DNA of 64,000 nt from Cylindrospermum sp. NIES-4074 (GTDB lineage Bacteria; Cyanobacteriota; Cyanobacteriia; Cyanobacteriales; Nostocaceae). The notes beneath the pieces were generated by a model. That model was given only the letters and a program-made list of their open reading frames with translations, was not told where the DNA came from and ran no database searches. The translations under genes and the position numbers were made by a program. Shown here piece by piece: positions 7,538 through 16,855 of this stretch; position 1 is the first letter of the stretch, and the number at the start of each line of letters is the position of its first letter. The stretch is taken from NCBI GenBank assembly GCA_003994795.1, contig AP018269.1:4923677-4987676 (forward strand), read 5' to 3'.

Positions 7538-9595
7538 ATGAAGCACAGCGCTGAAAGTCTAATAGAGGCTGATGAACCTCAAGAAATCGATGATTCCTTT
7601 TATCTCACTATGGAGGTAATGAAGGTACGCTCAATGTTGCAAAAGTCTATTTTTATTAAACAAGCTTATCAAGACGGCATTGCTATTGAGGAAATATTAG
7701 AGAATTTCCCGGAAATTGAGATTGAATTATCAGAATATAGCCCTCTAGCTGAACTTTCCAGACTATTTAACTTATCCTTATTTGAACAGTATGTTTTATT
7801 GCTTTGTGCGGCTGTAGAAATAGACCCTTTGATTGGCGAACTATGTGCGGAAGTTCAGGGAAATCAACTATTAAGTTTTCCGACCATCCGGTTAGCTTTG
7901 GATGTAATACCAGAAGAAACATGGAATGCTTTTACTCCCGAAGCTCCCTTGCGACGCTGGCAATTAATTGATATTGATATTCAACAGACTCAAAAACTAA
8001 TCATCAGCCCTCTACAAATTGACCATAGCATTCTGTTTTACTTGCTGGGTAAGGGGTATATTGATCAGAAGTTGATGGGGATTACAGAATCAATTGCTGT
8101 TGATACTGTGGGTGGAAAACCTCTACAACCTTCCCACCAAAAAATTGCCGAGCAATTAGCAGCAGTCTGGTCAGATAATTATGATGGGTCTACTTATCCT
8201 CTAATCCAATTCTGTGGAGGTGAACGTTCGGTTAAGCAATCTATTATTGCCTCTGCTTGTGTTTTAGCAGGGTTCAATTTGAGTCGGATTTCCATTGCCA
8301 CATTATCTACTTCTCCCGCGTCGGGGTCTGGGTCTAGCCCTCTAAATCTCCTCAAGCAGCGATGGGAACGAGGGGCAAAATTGACTCGCAGTATCCTCCT
8401 ATTGGACTGTGACGAGATCAATTCAGCCGATACCGCCCAAATGCAAGCTTTGTCTCAATTAGTAGAGAGTTTGCGATCGCCATTGGTAATTACTAGCCAA
8501 CAAAGACAATTCTTTTCTGGGCGATCGCTAATTACCTTTGATATCCCTCAGCTTACACCAGATGAGCAGCAAGCAGAATGGCAGTTTAACCTGGGCAAAA
8601 ATGCGATCGCCTTTGAAAGTCAAATTAAAACCCTGGTTTCCCAATTCAACTTGAGTGCCAGCGCTATCCAAACCGTTTGTCTACAAGCATTCAGTCAAGC
8701 ATCCCCCCATGCTCATAACGGCAAGACTCAAACCGACCTTAGTCAAATTCTTTGGCATCTCTGCCGTCTCCAAGCCCGTCCTGCTCTCGACCACCTAGCA
8801 ACACGCATCGAAACCCAATTCACCTGGGATGATTTGATACTACCACCAGCCACCAAACAGGCACTCCAGCAAATTTATCACCATGTCCAATATCGCCAGC
8901 AAGTCTATAACGACTGGCAAATGGTCAACAAACAAGGGCGGGGATTGGGTATCAACGCCCTATTTTATGGCAGCAGTGGACTGGGCAAAACCACCACCGC
9001 AGAGATAATTGCCAAGGAACTGCACCTGGATCTTTACCGCATAGATTTGAGTGCTGTAGTCAGTAAATATATTGGTGAAACCGAAAAAAATCTATCTCAA
9101 ATCTTTGATGCTGCCGAATCTGGGGGTGTGGTGCTGCTATTTGATGAAGCCGATGCTCTGTTTGGTAAACGCTCTCAAGTCAAAGAAGCCAAAGACCGCT
9201 ATGCAAACATGGAGGTAAGTTATTTACTGCAACGAATGGAAACCTACCGAGGATTATCAATTCTCACCACCAACCGGGAAGATGATATGGATGGAGCCTT
9301 TCGGCGCAGGTTACGCTTCATTGTCGAGTTTCCTTTTCCCAAAGTTCCAGAGCGGATTCAACTGTGGAAACGGGCTTTTCCGCCCCAGATTCCCACTGAG
9401 GGTTTAGATATGGAAAAACTAGCCCAACTTGATGCTACTGGCGCAACTATCCGCAGTATTGCCCTGAATGCGGCGTTTTTGGCGGCAGCAGCGGGGGAGC
9501 CAGTCAAGATGACCCATATGTTGCAGGCTACCCGTCAGGAGATTACAAAACTGGGTAAGTCCTTAACAGCTAGGGATATTGAAGACTGGGTGTAA
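7538..9595 (+). CDS. eCIS-associated AAA+ ATPase (tandem AAA, first degenerate)
   Basis: 685 residues. The C-terminal AAA+ module (about 470-685) has Walker A GSSGLGKTT (478-486), Walker B LLFDEAD (533-539), a sensor-1 TTNRE and paired arginines (RRRLRF) as finger. Residues about 200-400 look like a second AAA domain that has lost its P-loop (GGERSVKQ) but keeps a Walker-B-like LLLDCDE near 287-293. This tandem form is that of the ATPase found in nearly every eCIS cluster (Afp15/Pvc15 type), thought to act in assembly or cargo loading. The DUF4255 gene follows 38 bases later. Start at ATG 7538 is the first in frame. Confidence 0.85.
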   Translation: MKHSAESLIEADEPQEIDDSFYLTMEVMKVRSMLQKSIFIKQAYQDGIAIEEILENFPEIEIELSEYSPLAELSRLFNLSLFEQYVLLLCAAVEIDPLIGELCAEVQGNQLLSFPTIRLALDVIPEETWNAFTPEAPLRRWQLIDIDIQQTQKLIISPLQIDHSILFYLLGKGYIDQKLMGITESIAVDTVGGKPLQPSHQKIAEQLAAVWSDNYDGSTYPLIQFCGGERSVKQSIIASACVLAGFNLSRISIATLSTSPASGSGSSPLNLLKQRWERGAKLTRSILLLDCDEINSADTAQMQALSQLVESLRSPLVITSQQRQFFSGRSLITFDIPQLTPDEQQAEWQFNLGKNAIAFESQIKTLVSQFNLSASAIQTVCLQAFSQASPHAHNGKTQTDLSQILWHLCRLQARPALDHLATRIETQFTWDDLILPPATKQALQQIYHHVQYRQQVYNDWQMVNKQGRGLGINALFYGSSGLGKTTTAEIIAKELHLDLYRIDLSAVVSKYIGETEKNLSQIFDAAESGGVVLLFDEADALFGKRSQVKEAKDRYANMEVSYLLQRMETYRGLSILTTNREDDMDGAFRRRLRFIVEFPFPKVPERIQLWKRAFPPQIPTEGLDMEKLAQLDATGATIRSIALNAAFLAAAAGEPVKMTHMLQATRQEITKLGKSLTARDIEDWV

Positions 9596-9633
9596 TTAGA
9601 GTGTTTTGTTGTGTTTAACTCAAGAGAATCCTT

Positions 9634-10932
9634 ATGAGTAATGATGTTGCGATCGCCTCTGTAACTGCTACCTTAAAGTACGTTTTACAAGAGGGCGTAA
9701 GTAGAAACGGAACTGCGATCGAAGTAACCACCCTTCCCCCCAATACCGAAGGTGAAGGAATTCCTGAATTGGGTGTAAATCTCTATCTCTACCGTATCAC
9801 TCCTAATGTGGCAATGGCTAACTCAGACCTGCGCCCCCGTCGTCCTAAAGGAGATGTGATCAAACGATTTCAGAGCGCCCTTGACCTGCATTACTTGATC
9901 ACCTTTTACGGTGATGAAGCCAAGTTAGAAACCCAAAAGCTCTCTGGTATAGTCATTCGCACCTTGATGGACAATGCGATTCTGACACCAGAGATGATTA
10001 CCCAAGCGATCGCACTCTCCACCGACCCAGACCTAGAACGCTCCGATTTAACTGATCAATCTGAACAGGTAAAAGTGACCCCGACATCCCTGTCTACGGA
10101 CGAGCTATCTAAAATTTGGTCAACTCTTGTACAAACACCCTACCGTCTGTGCTTGGCTTATCAAGCCAGTGTGGTGATGCTCGAAAGCAACAAACCAGGA
10201 GAACTCCCCCTACCTCTACGAGAAAGTCGATTCCATATCTTCTCAGAGCAGCCTGTCATTGAACGCATCTTACCCGATACTGGACAAAGACAACCCATAC
10301 TGGCAGACAGCACTTTACTAATTCAGGGCAAGCAGTTAGCAGGGCTAGAAACCAGAGTGCAACTTGGTTCCCAAAAATTCTTGCCCCAAAGTGTCACTCC
10401 TAACCAGATTACACTTTCCCTGGCGGCCTTACCCCGTGAAGAACTGCGGGCAGGTCTCCAGAGTGTGCAGATCATTCACCTCAAACCGAGTGGCCCTGAC
10501 CTATTAACCATTACAGCCCTAGAATCTAATGCAGTTGCTTTAGTGTTATGCCCCACTATTCAATTTGTTAGGGTCGATTCTTTACAAATTAATCGCAAAG
10601 GCATTGGAGATGGACAGATTACAGTCGGGTTAGATTTGCCAGTGGGGACAGTTCAGGGTGTGCTATTACTGCTCAACGAAACGGGGAGCAATTCCCAAGA
10701 TGGTTTGAGCAATTACATTTTTCGGGCAGAGCGTCGAGAAGTTGAAACGCACTCAGTAGTGTTCTTGCTCCAGAATGTCAAGATAGGAAGCTACCTAGTG
10801 AGAGTGCAAGTTGATGGAGCAGAGAGTCCGCTTGGGGTAGATACTAATCCCCAAAGTGTCAACTTTGATAAGTACTTTGAACCTCAGTTAGTGATTGAGG
10901 AAATGAGGACACCACACTCCATAGGTAGGTGA
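9634..10932 (+). CDS. DUF4255 protein, eCIS tail terminator (Pvc16/Afp16 type)
   Basis: 432 residues. Residues about 5-190 carry the DUF4255 domain: an N-terminal helix VASVTATLKYVLQEG, a beta strand with LGVNLYLYRITPN and a helical LHYLITFYGD. In contractile injection systems this family caps the tube and sheath end and sets length. Residues about 215-410 are all-beta and look like two immunoglobulin/IPT-like domains (a P-x-x-G-x-x-QPILADSTLLIQGKQL pattern), a fusion that is common in the cyanobacterial branch. It lies 38 bases after the AAA gene. An AAGAGAA ribosome site precedes the ATG. Confidence 0.85.
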   Translation: MSNDVAIASVTATLKYVLQEGVSRNGTAIEVTTLPPNTEGEGIPELGVNLYLYRITPNVAMANSDLRPRRPKGDVIKRFQSALDLHYLITFYGDEAKLETQKLSGIVIRTLMDNAILTPEMITQAIALSTDPDLERSDLTDQSEQVKVTPTSLSTDELSKIWSTLVQTPYRLCLAYQASVVMLESNKPGELPLPLRESRFHIFSEQPVIERILPDTGQRQPILADSTLLIQGKQLAGLETRVQLGSQKFLPQSVTPNQITLSLAALPREELRAGLQSVQIIHLKPSGPDLLTITALESNAVALVLCPTIQFVRVDSLQINRKGIGDGQITVGLDLPVGTVQGVLLLLNETGSNSQDGLSNYIFRAERREVETHSVVFLLQNVKIGSYLVRVQVDGAESPLGVDTNPQSVNFDKYFEPQLVIEEMRTPHSIGR

Positions 10933-11023
10933 AAAAACCTGATCATTTTCCAATACCTTAGCCAATTTACGAGTCTTGGGAATAGGGTTGACCTGAGTGA
11001 ATACGACCTTGCATAGCTCACAT

Positions 11024-11142
11024 CTTGCACCAGTTATTGAATGCCAATTTTTGTAGGGTGGGCAATGCTTTTATTGCCATGAAACCCCGATTCTTACGTC
11101 ACGGGCATTGCCCACCGTTGGGTTAATTAAAAATGGTGCAAG
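11024..11142 (+). mobile_element. 119-bp palindromic MITE-like repeat, copy 1
   Basis: The ends are CTTGCACCA and TGGTGCAAG, and inner arms GGGTGGGCAATGC and GCATTGCCCACC form a long stem. The same element is present in inverted orientation at 33890-34008. No protein is encoded. Confidence 0.75.
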
Positions 11143-11330
11143 ATATCAGATAGGTAAGTTTGTGGAAAATCTTGGTCAATAAAATAGCCAATTTTTGTAG
11201 GGTGGGCAATGCTTTTATTGCCATGAAACCCCGATTCTTACGTCACGAGCATTGCCCACCGTTGGGTTAATTAAAAATGGTGCAAGATATCAGATAGATA
11301 AGTTTGTGGAAAATCTTGGTCAATAAAATA
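11043..11330 (+). repeat. Tandem duplication, two 144-bp units
   Basis: 11043-11186 and 11187-11330 are direct repeats that differ at only about two positions. Each unit holds most of the palindromic element plus about 45 bases of its right flank, so the duplication happened after the element inserted. Confidence 0.85.
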
Positions 11331-11951
11331 GGCGTTTGTTTTTGAGTCTCGCATTTTTATAGTTTCGTGGACATATAAAAAAGCTCGGCAGTAGGCTTTC
11401 AGGTCAATAATGCCGACTGCGGGATTACGTTGACGGCAATCAGAAAGAAGGTGATGGGACAAGTTGACCAGAAAAAATGAAAGATTTGCCGCATTAGTCT
11501 ATCAATTAATAAATTAAGAGTTGGGATTAGGCAATTTATAATTAATTACCCATTTCCCAACTCTTGAATGTTTATCATCACTTTTCTGAAATACTGATGC
11601 TCAAGTACTTATTCTTCAGATTTGATGAAGAAGAATGCAGAGCCAGGGACAATATTAATTCCTCGATAGATTATTGGCAACAAAGCTAGATTTAGACCAA
11701 ATTTGACAAGTTTAACTCTTATATAAGAGCATGAATGCTAGAGATTCATTTATTAATTAATTATTTCTATAAAAATTTCTCTTTTAATTTCCAATTTTAT
11801 TTTTAAAACAGACTTATTGAAGGAAAAGGGAAGCTAAATTTTGTATTTTAGCCAATTTAATACAAAACATATTTTGATATGTTTGCTTCCCTTTAATATC
11901 AGGAAATTTCTACCACAAATGAAGAGTTGTTGCGAAATTATAACTATCTTC
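11331..11951. other. Intergenic region with fossil ORF and palindromes
   Basis: A minus-strand frame (about 11505-11271) has protein-like composition but no start or ribosome site, and its tail is made of the repeat next door; it may be a gene remnant. An 11-bp inverted repeat AAGAGTTGGGA sits at 11516-11526 with its partner at 11555-11565. Confidence 0.4.
11825..11894 (-). terminator. Nested hairpin downstream of the Trp-rich gene
   Basis: AAAGGGAAGC (11825-11834) and GCTTCCCTTT (11885-11894) are perfect 10-bp arms, with an inner hairpin AAACATA/TATGTTT. On the minus strand it lies 57 bases after the stop of the gene at 11952 and is followed by a T-rich run, so it fits a terminator for that gene. 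Confidence 0.5.
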
Positions 11952-12548
11952 CTACGGCAATAGTGCTGGTGGCGCATATACATCGCGATAGAAGGTTAGT
12001 TGTTCACTCTTGAAGTAGCAACCACCCCGATGTCCCCGACGTACCCAAGCAACCATTCCTTTGGATGTGGTTTCGTTGGTTTCATTGTCCACACAGTTCC
12101 ATTCAAAGTGAACAAATTCACGCCAAAAGAAAACAATTGGCCAGCACATTGTTACCCCAGTTTGTGCAATTAATGCCCACCAATGTTGCTCTCTATCTTG
12201 TTGGGCTACCGTGCCCACAAAGGGCCCATCCTGACAAAAATAGACTAAATTTTTGTGATACTCAACAGTTAAGATATCACCTCTTCCTTGTCTTAAGGCT
12301 TCACAATGTGTGGGCCACCAATCCTTATTTTCTTGTTCAATTTGCGCCCAGGTATAGTTAGCATCTACTGCTGGAACTTCATCTTCTTTCAGACTACCGT
12401 AATATAGAGCCTTTTCAATTAATTCAGTCTGTTTCTCTGGAGAAACAAGTCCAGGCCGTGAGTAGTCTGCTTCCAAACCCCAAAAAGTGTAATAATTAAC
12501 TGGTTTTTGAGCTAGCAATTGTCGCAATTGTTCAAATTCGTCTGCCAT
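11952..12548 (-). CDS. Unrecognised Trp-rich protein
   Basis: 198 residues with an AAGGAG ribosome site before the ATG. I do not recognise a family. The protein is rich in Trp (about 11), His and Glu, has no signal peptide and no clear membrane span, and contains a hydrophobic TGVTMCWPIVFFWREF stretch near residue 130 and a GHRGGCYFKSEQLTFY ending. It lies 125 bases downstream of the DJ-1-like gene and 0.9 kb downstream of the AGE-family gene, all on the minus strand with good ribosome sites, so the three may form one transcription unit. Terminal codons are followed by a strong hairpin. Confidence 0.7.
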   Translation of the reverse strand: MADEFEQLRQLLAQKPVNYYTFWGLEADYSRPGLVSPEKQTELIEKALYYGSLKEDEVPAVDANYTWAQIEQENKDWWPTHCEALRQGRGDILTVEYHKNLVYFCQDGPFVGTVAQQDREQHWWALIAQTGVTMCWPIVFFWREFVHFEWNCVDNETNETTSKGMVAWVRRGHRGGCYFKSEQLTFYRDVYAPPALLP

Positions 12549-12673
12549 GATTTCTACTCCTTGAGTAAATTATATTTCCTATTTAAGTTGAGCCTAAACA
12601 AGGCAGGATACAGAAAAGTCAGAGCCTAAAATCTCAGATTCTGCTATCCTGCGCTAGCCAAGAGATTTATGGT

Positions 12674-13285
12674 TTAATAACCTTTTTTCAGCAACTCAGC
12701 GTAATATGTTTCCATGAATTCTTGAACCGCAAAAGGATGTCTACCAGAGACAAGATTCCCGTCAACATGGGAACCGGCTAATTGCTGATGAACGGCATCG
12801 TAGGCAAGTTTTGCACCTGCGTTTAAAACGTCATAAATAATGTTATGACCACAAGTAACTGTCCGTCCAGCAAGTGCAGTTGGGTCTGATGTAAAAATCC
12901 ACAAAGAATGACAAATTGTACCTACAGTGATTTCTGGATCTCTCAACGCATCTATAGCAAATTTACTGGCTGTTGGCAGTTCTTTTGGTCTGCCATCTGG
13001 GCCTTCTTCTACTATTGGTTCATAGCGGATCATGTCCATCGCATATCCGCCAACAGCGACGAAACCGGTGTATTCAGTTAAAACAACGTCTCCAATATCT
13101 TTGGTAACTGTGATTGTTTCGCTGGGGTTATTGTTGTTAAAAAACACTGCTTCAGAAGCACCTCTGAGATAGCCAATGAACTCTACTTCAAAACCCCTAA
13201 CAGGAAAAAAGTTTTGGAAAGCAGCAGTTTCAGTGCCATCGTAATGGGAGTCTAGTAAAACAGCAATTTTGCGTGGTCTAACCAT
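12674..13285 (-). CDS. DJ-1/PfpI family protein
   Basis: 203 residues. The start ATG at 13285 follows an AAGAG site. The class I glutamine-amidotransferase-like fold of DJ-1/PfpI is shown by the opening strand KIAVLLDSHYDGTE, the GFVAVGGY loop and the nucleophile elbow with Cys125-His126 in GTICHSL. Proteins with this C-H pair act as proteases, deglycases or chaperones under stress; the exact activity cannot be chosen from sequence. The insertion around residues 85-102 with a GPDGRP turn is longer than in short PfpI proteins. It lies between a secreted sugar-epimerase-like protein and an unknown protein on the same strand. Confidence 0.85.
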   Translation of the reverse strand: MVRPRKIAVLLDSHYDGTETAAFQNFFPVRGFEVEFIGYLRGASEAVFFNNNNPSETITVTKDIGDVVLTEYTGFVAVGGYAMDMIRYEPIVEEGPDGRPKELPTASKFAIDALRDPEITVGTICHSLWIFTSDPTALAGRTVTCGHNIIYDVLNAGAKLAYDAVHQQLAGSHVDGNLVSGRHPFAVQEFMETYYAELLKKGY

Positions 13286-13431
13286 GAGATTCTCTTTTGA
13301 AAATAGTTATTGGAATCAATTTTGAAAGAAATCAACTTACTAGCCATAACTAGCTACATTTTCCTAACTCAGTTATTTGTGCCACTAGCAAGTTGATTAT
13401 CATTCACCTTCAGGTAGATTTCATTCAGTTT

Positions 13432-15027
13432 TTACCGCACATCAACAAAGGTCACTTTTTGTTGTGGGTAACCTGGAAGTGCGTCGATGCCAGTAGGATC
13501 AACTGATTGTACTTTGGCTGAATATATGTAAGGACGGATTTCAGTTGAGTCAGTAGGAACTTCTTGGAATGCAAAATACAGTGTGCTGGGCAAATCGTGA
13601 ATTTCTTGTCCAGTCAAATAACCGACAATTGCGTGTTCAAAGGTGTGGAAAGCATTTTTCCAAGAGTGTTGTTTGGGGAAGCGGATGTCAGGTAGGTTGT
13701 CTGCTGCATTTACCCAATGCCAAACACCTTTGTGTTCATGGTCTACCATATACTTAAACCAGTAAGCATAGGTTGTGGGTAAATATTGAGCGTAAGAAGG
13801 ATCTCTCAAGCTGAAAGTTGCAGCAACTTGATCCAATTCAGCTAAAATCCACCACTCTTTGTCTCTTTCTATCTGACCATATTGGTTGACTCTACGTCCC
13901 CAAGTACCATCTTCTAAAAACGCTGTTTCTAAGATTTTGTGAGCAGCATCTTGAGCAAACAATACTAATTCGTAGTGTTGGGTCAGTTTACCGATGGTGT
14001 AAATCAGCCACAAAGTTTTGATGGAGTGACCGAAATCAGTATGGTCAGTTCCTAGTTTCTTGTTTTCAGAAGTGGTGATAGCTCCCCAGAATATATTCTT
14101 GTCAGGAGTATAGAATTGTGTGCTCATGATGTTGGCAAGATGCACCAAATCATCTTCCCACTCTTTCTTGAGTTCTACCCCACCAAATGTATCAGGCAGA
14201 ATGGGGGTGAGCAAAATCATGTAAGCGTAGACTTGATCAAGTTGAGCTACCAATTCTCTTTGATCAGTGCTAGCTTCGTCAGAATTTTCTTTGACCCAAG
14301 AAATTAAATCCCACTCTTTATCGTAGTATGTGTCAAAAATGTAATTTTTGACGTTCACGATGTCTTGTAAAATCAACGGATCTCTGGTCAGGTAGTAGAA
14401 ATAAGCTAAACCAGAAAGAGCATAGGTCATATCTTGACTGATGCGTTGTTTTGGTGTGGGCCGACCAACAAAGGTCGTATCATCAGCATCAAAATAGGTA
14501 GCTGCTCCACCTGTTCCTTTACCAATTATTTCTGGCTCAGTTAGGCTATCTTCTAAAGCATACTGACGCAAGAAATTTACACCATTTTTGGCCCATTGAA
14601 GATATTCTGGATTGCCTGTTAGGTTATAAGCGACACCGTAGGCAAACACTTGTCTTGACTTGGCTCTTACATACTCTCTATCGAGATTAACGATGCCCGG
14701 AACTGGGTTTGCCAATTCTGGACAGAGATTAGCAAGGTCATACAAAGTGCCGTCATTACACCTGTAGGTAGGAAAATTCCCATCTTCGGGACGGGCTTCT
14801 TCCTTTGTCCAGAAAGGTAAGAGGTCATCTTCAAGATGCTCTAACCATCTCGCTCCAGTAGGTACGGCGTTGATGATTAGGTCTATGTTATTGACAGGAT
14901 ACTGCTTGGACTCAACTAGTGCTTGAGCTGTGGGAACTCCTAAAGATATGAGGAAAAACATCACGCTTAAGCACAGGCTGAGAGCTTTCTGAAAGAAAGC
15001 TTTGCTAACTAGCCGTTTTTTAGTCAC
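13432..15027 (-). CDS. Secreted AGE-family (N-acylglucosamine 2-epimerase-like) protein
   Basis: 531 residues from a GTG at 15027, chosen because GGAG lies 9 bases upstream; the frame continues to a TTG at 15042 without support. Residues 1-36 are a signal peptide (basic start, hydrophobic core, cleavage after TAQA). The mature part has the repeated helix pairs of an (alpha/alpha)6 barrel: DMTYALSGLAYFY, DHTDFGHSIKTLWLIY, EWWILAELDQVAATF and SWKNAFHTFEHAIVGYL, which resemble the active-site helices of AGE/cellobiose-epimerase proteins with conserved His. Export suggests it works on periplasmic or extracellular sugars. Substrate unknown. It is about 100 residues longer than typical cytosolic AGE enzymes owing to an N-terminal insertion with CNDGTLYDLANLC. 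Confidence 0.75.
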   Translation of the reverse strand: MTKKRLVSKAFFQKALSLCLSVMFFLISLGVPTAQALVESKQYPVNNIDLIINAVPTGARWLEHLEDDLLPFWTKEEARPEDGNFPTYRCNDGTLYDLANLCPELANPVPGIVNLDREYVRAKSRQVFAYGVAYNLTGNPEYLQWAKNGVNFLRQYALEDSLTEPEIIGKGTGGAATYFDADDTTFVGRPTPKQRISQDMTYALSGLAYFYYLTRDPLILQDIVNVKNYIFDTYYDKEWDLISWVKENSDEASTDQRELVAQLDQVYAYMILLTPILPDTFGGVELKKEWEDDLVHLANIMSTQFYTPDKNIFWGAITTSENKKLGTDHTDFGHSIKTLWLIYTIGKLTQHYELVLFAQDAAHKILETAFLEDGTWGRRVNQYGQIERDKEWWILAELDQVAATFSLRDPSYAQYLPTTYAYWFKYMVDHEHKGVWHWVNAADNLPDIRFPKQHSWKNAFHTFEHAIVGYLTGQEIHDLPSTLYFAFQEVPTDSTEIRPYIYSAKVQSVDPTGIDALPGYPQQKVTFVDVR

Positions 15028-15917
15028 GCCGAATGTCTCCAATTTACTTGCAAATTGCTCATTTTTGTGAGATGGTTCTACGGTTTTGTTACTTAGAATC
15101 AGGTTTTTTCTGAGAGCTTTAAACTACAAAATCCCTAGAATCTGGGCTTTGGTAAATAGCTAAAAGCTTACTAAGTACCCAGTGAGTTATTCACAGGTTA
15201 AATGAAAGTTATGGTGTTATTTTTTGCAGAAAATTTACCCAAGACACATAGTAAAACAAAAGATTTTTCTCTAATCAGAGAAAAGAACTTTGTAAAAAAA
15301 CTTTTTTTATCTAATCAGAGAAAAATACTAGCAAACATCAAATTCACTTAAAACTTAAGTGATAAGTTTAAAATATTTGTATAAATAAAAGCAGTAATTT
15401 TTTGCACAATATTATCAGAAAAAAATGAAATAAAGCGCATTTAGCAAGGGTTTTAGCTGTTATAGAAGCTTTCGCACCACTAAAAGATTTTGCCAAAGAA
15501 AGTATAATAGTTTATGTAAAGAAATTTTGTTAATCTCTTAATTAAGAATACATTAATACACTTAGCTTTGTGCTGATTGCTTCCCATATTTGTTGCTGTT
15601 ACTGTATTTGGGCAGAAGTGGTCAAGTGTTAAGAAAAGCACCCCTAATGAGCGATCACTTCAGAAAATCTTAGTAAAAAATCCAACGTTAATACCTGTAA
15701 CTATCTATGTGTCCAATCAAACTTAATTGACACAAGGTGCTGCTATTTCATGAGTAAATAGTTATTAAGTAAGACCCCTGTTCTCTGACTAAAGATATAG
15801 GTGCAGTGCGGGCTTCAAGAGATTATATATGCAGGGTCTGTTTATGGTACAATACTTACCAAACAAGGATTTTAGCCTAATTTTAAAAATACTGAAATCT
15901 CTACTTCCTCTTACGGA
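15028..15917. other. Long AT-rich intergenic region between divergent genes
   Basis: About 890 bases without a gene. It contains two copies of a CTAATCAGAGAAAA motif, the first as a hairpin TTTCTCT-AATC-AGAGAAA at about 15267-15287 and the second at about 15310-15325. These may be regulatory sites for the secreted AGE gene, which reads away from here. The rest is AT-rich and featureless. Confidence 0.4.
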
Positions 15918-16577
15918 ATGTGGGAAAATTGTGAGAAAGCCAAGAAAAAGTTAAATGCAGAGTGCCTGATGACAGCTACAACTACACCTGATTTTACCAG
16001 CGTGCTATTCCAGGCGGCGACTGCCTACCGAGGGCAAGGGAGCAAACTCCCTACCACGTCTTTATTAGTCGATGCGTTGCTACAAGCAGAAAAAGCCACT
16101 AAGCACCAACGACTAACTTATCCTTTTGAGTCTCTTGTGGGCAAATGGCGGCTTTGCTTTGCCACAGGAACTCGCAAAGTTAGAAAGCGGGGGGGAATTA
16201 TTTTAGGTAAAGGCTTTTATCTGCCCAAATTTGTTGCAGCGCAGATTTCCTTTAGTGCCGCTTTAGGAGAAGATGCAGGTAGAGGCGAAATTGGTAATCA
16301 AGTTAAATTGGGTTCAGTGTTGTTGAAACTCACTGGCCCAGCCAAATATTTGGGCAAGAAAAATTTATTGGCCTTTGACTTTACGCAGATGCTCTTTAGT
16401 TTGTTTGGTCTTGCTGTTTACAATGGGCAGATTCGCTCTGGTAAAGTGCAAGCAGAGGATTTTTACAACCAGCCCATAGCTAAACTGCCGTTCTTTGCAT
16501 TCTTTTTGGTGACGGAAGATTTTATTGCCGCTCGTGGTCGTGGGGGAGGGCTAGCACTATGGATTCGAGAAACTTAA
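15918..16577 (+). CDS. PAP/fibrillin-like (plastid-lipid-associated) protein
   Basis: 219 residues from the first ATG. A second ATG at 15969 gives a start MTATTTPDF that looks more like a natural N-terminus; neither has a strong ribosome site. The motif LVGKWRLCFATGTRK near residue 72 and the following beta-barrel strands resemble the PAP/fibrillin family, lipocalin-like proteins linked to thylakoid lipids and photoprotection in cyanobacteria and plastids. The C-terminal FFLVTEDFIAARGRGGGLALWIRE fits the closing strands. No signal peptide. Assignment rests on motif resemblance, so moderate. Confidence 0.6.
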   Translation: MWENCEKAKKKLNAECLMTATTTPDFTSVLFQAATAYRGQGSKLPTTSLLVDALLQAEKATKHQRLTYPFESLVGKWRLCFATGTRKVRKRGGIILGKGFYLPKFVAAQISFSAALGEDAGRGEIGNQVKLGSVLLKLTGPAKYLGKKNLLAFDFTQMLFSLFGLAVYNGQIRSGKVQAEDFYNQPIAKLPFFAFFLVTEDFIAARGRGGGLALWIRET

Positions 16578-16591
16578 AGGCGTCGCAAAAA

Positions 16592-16847
16592 AGGGTGTAG
16601 GGGTTAGGGTGTGGGGTGTAGGGGAAGAGGAGAAGAGGGGTGTGGGGGTTAGGGTGTGGGGTGTAGGCGAAGAGGAGAAGAGGGGTGTAGGGGAAGAGGA
16701 GAAGAGGGGTGTGGGGGTTAGGGTGTGGGGTGTAGGCGAAGAGGAGAAGAGGGGTGTAGGCGAAGAGGAGGAAAGGGAGAAGGGGGAAATATTTTTTCTC
16801 TGTCTCTTCCCCACACCCCACACCCCACACCCCACACCCCACACCCC
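16592..16847. repeat. G-rich minisatellite followed by CCCCACA heptamer array
   Basis: From 16592 to about 16790 the plus strand is built of repeats of GGGGTGTGGGGGTTAGGGTG and GAAGAGGAGAAGAGG units; from about 16809 to 16847 there are five CCCCACA heptamers. The two parts are largely complementary and can fold on each other. It lies between the convergent genes at 15918 and 16856, a usual place for cyanobacterial heptamer repeats (STRR type). Several long frames across it are repeat artefacts. Confidence 0.9.
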
Positions 16848-16855
16848 CTCTTTCC

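Noticed and set aside
11271-11462. 63-codon minus-strand frame starting with TTG
   Set aside because: No ribosome site, and the last part is repeat sequence; at most a gene fossil.
16809-16847. CCCCACA array as a CRISPR-like repeat
   Set aside because: The unit is 7 bases with no spacers; it is a heptamer satellite.
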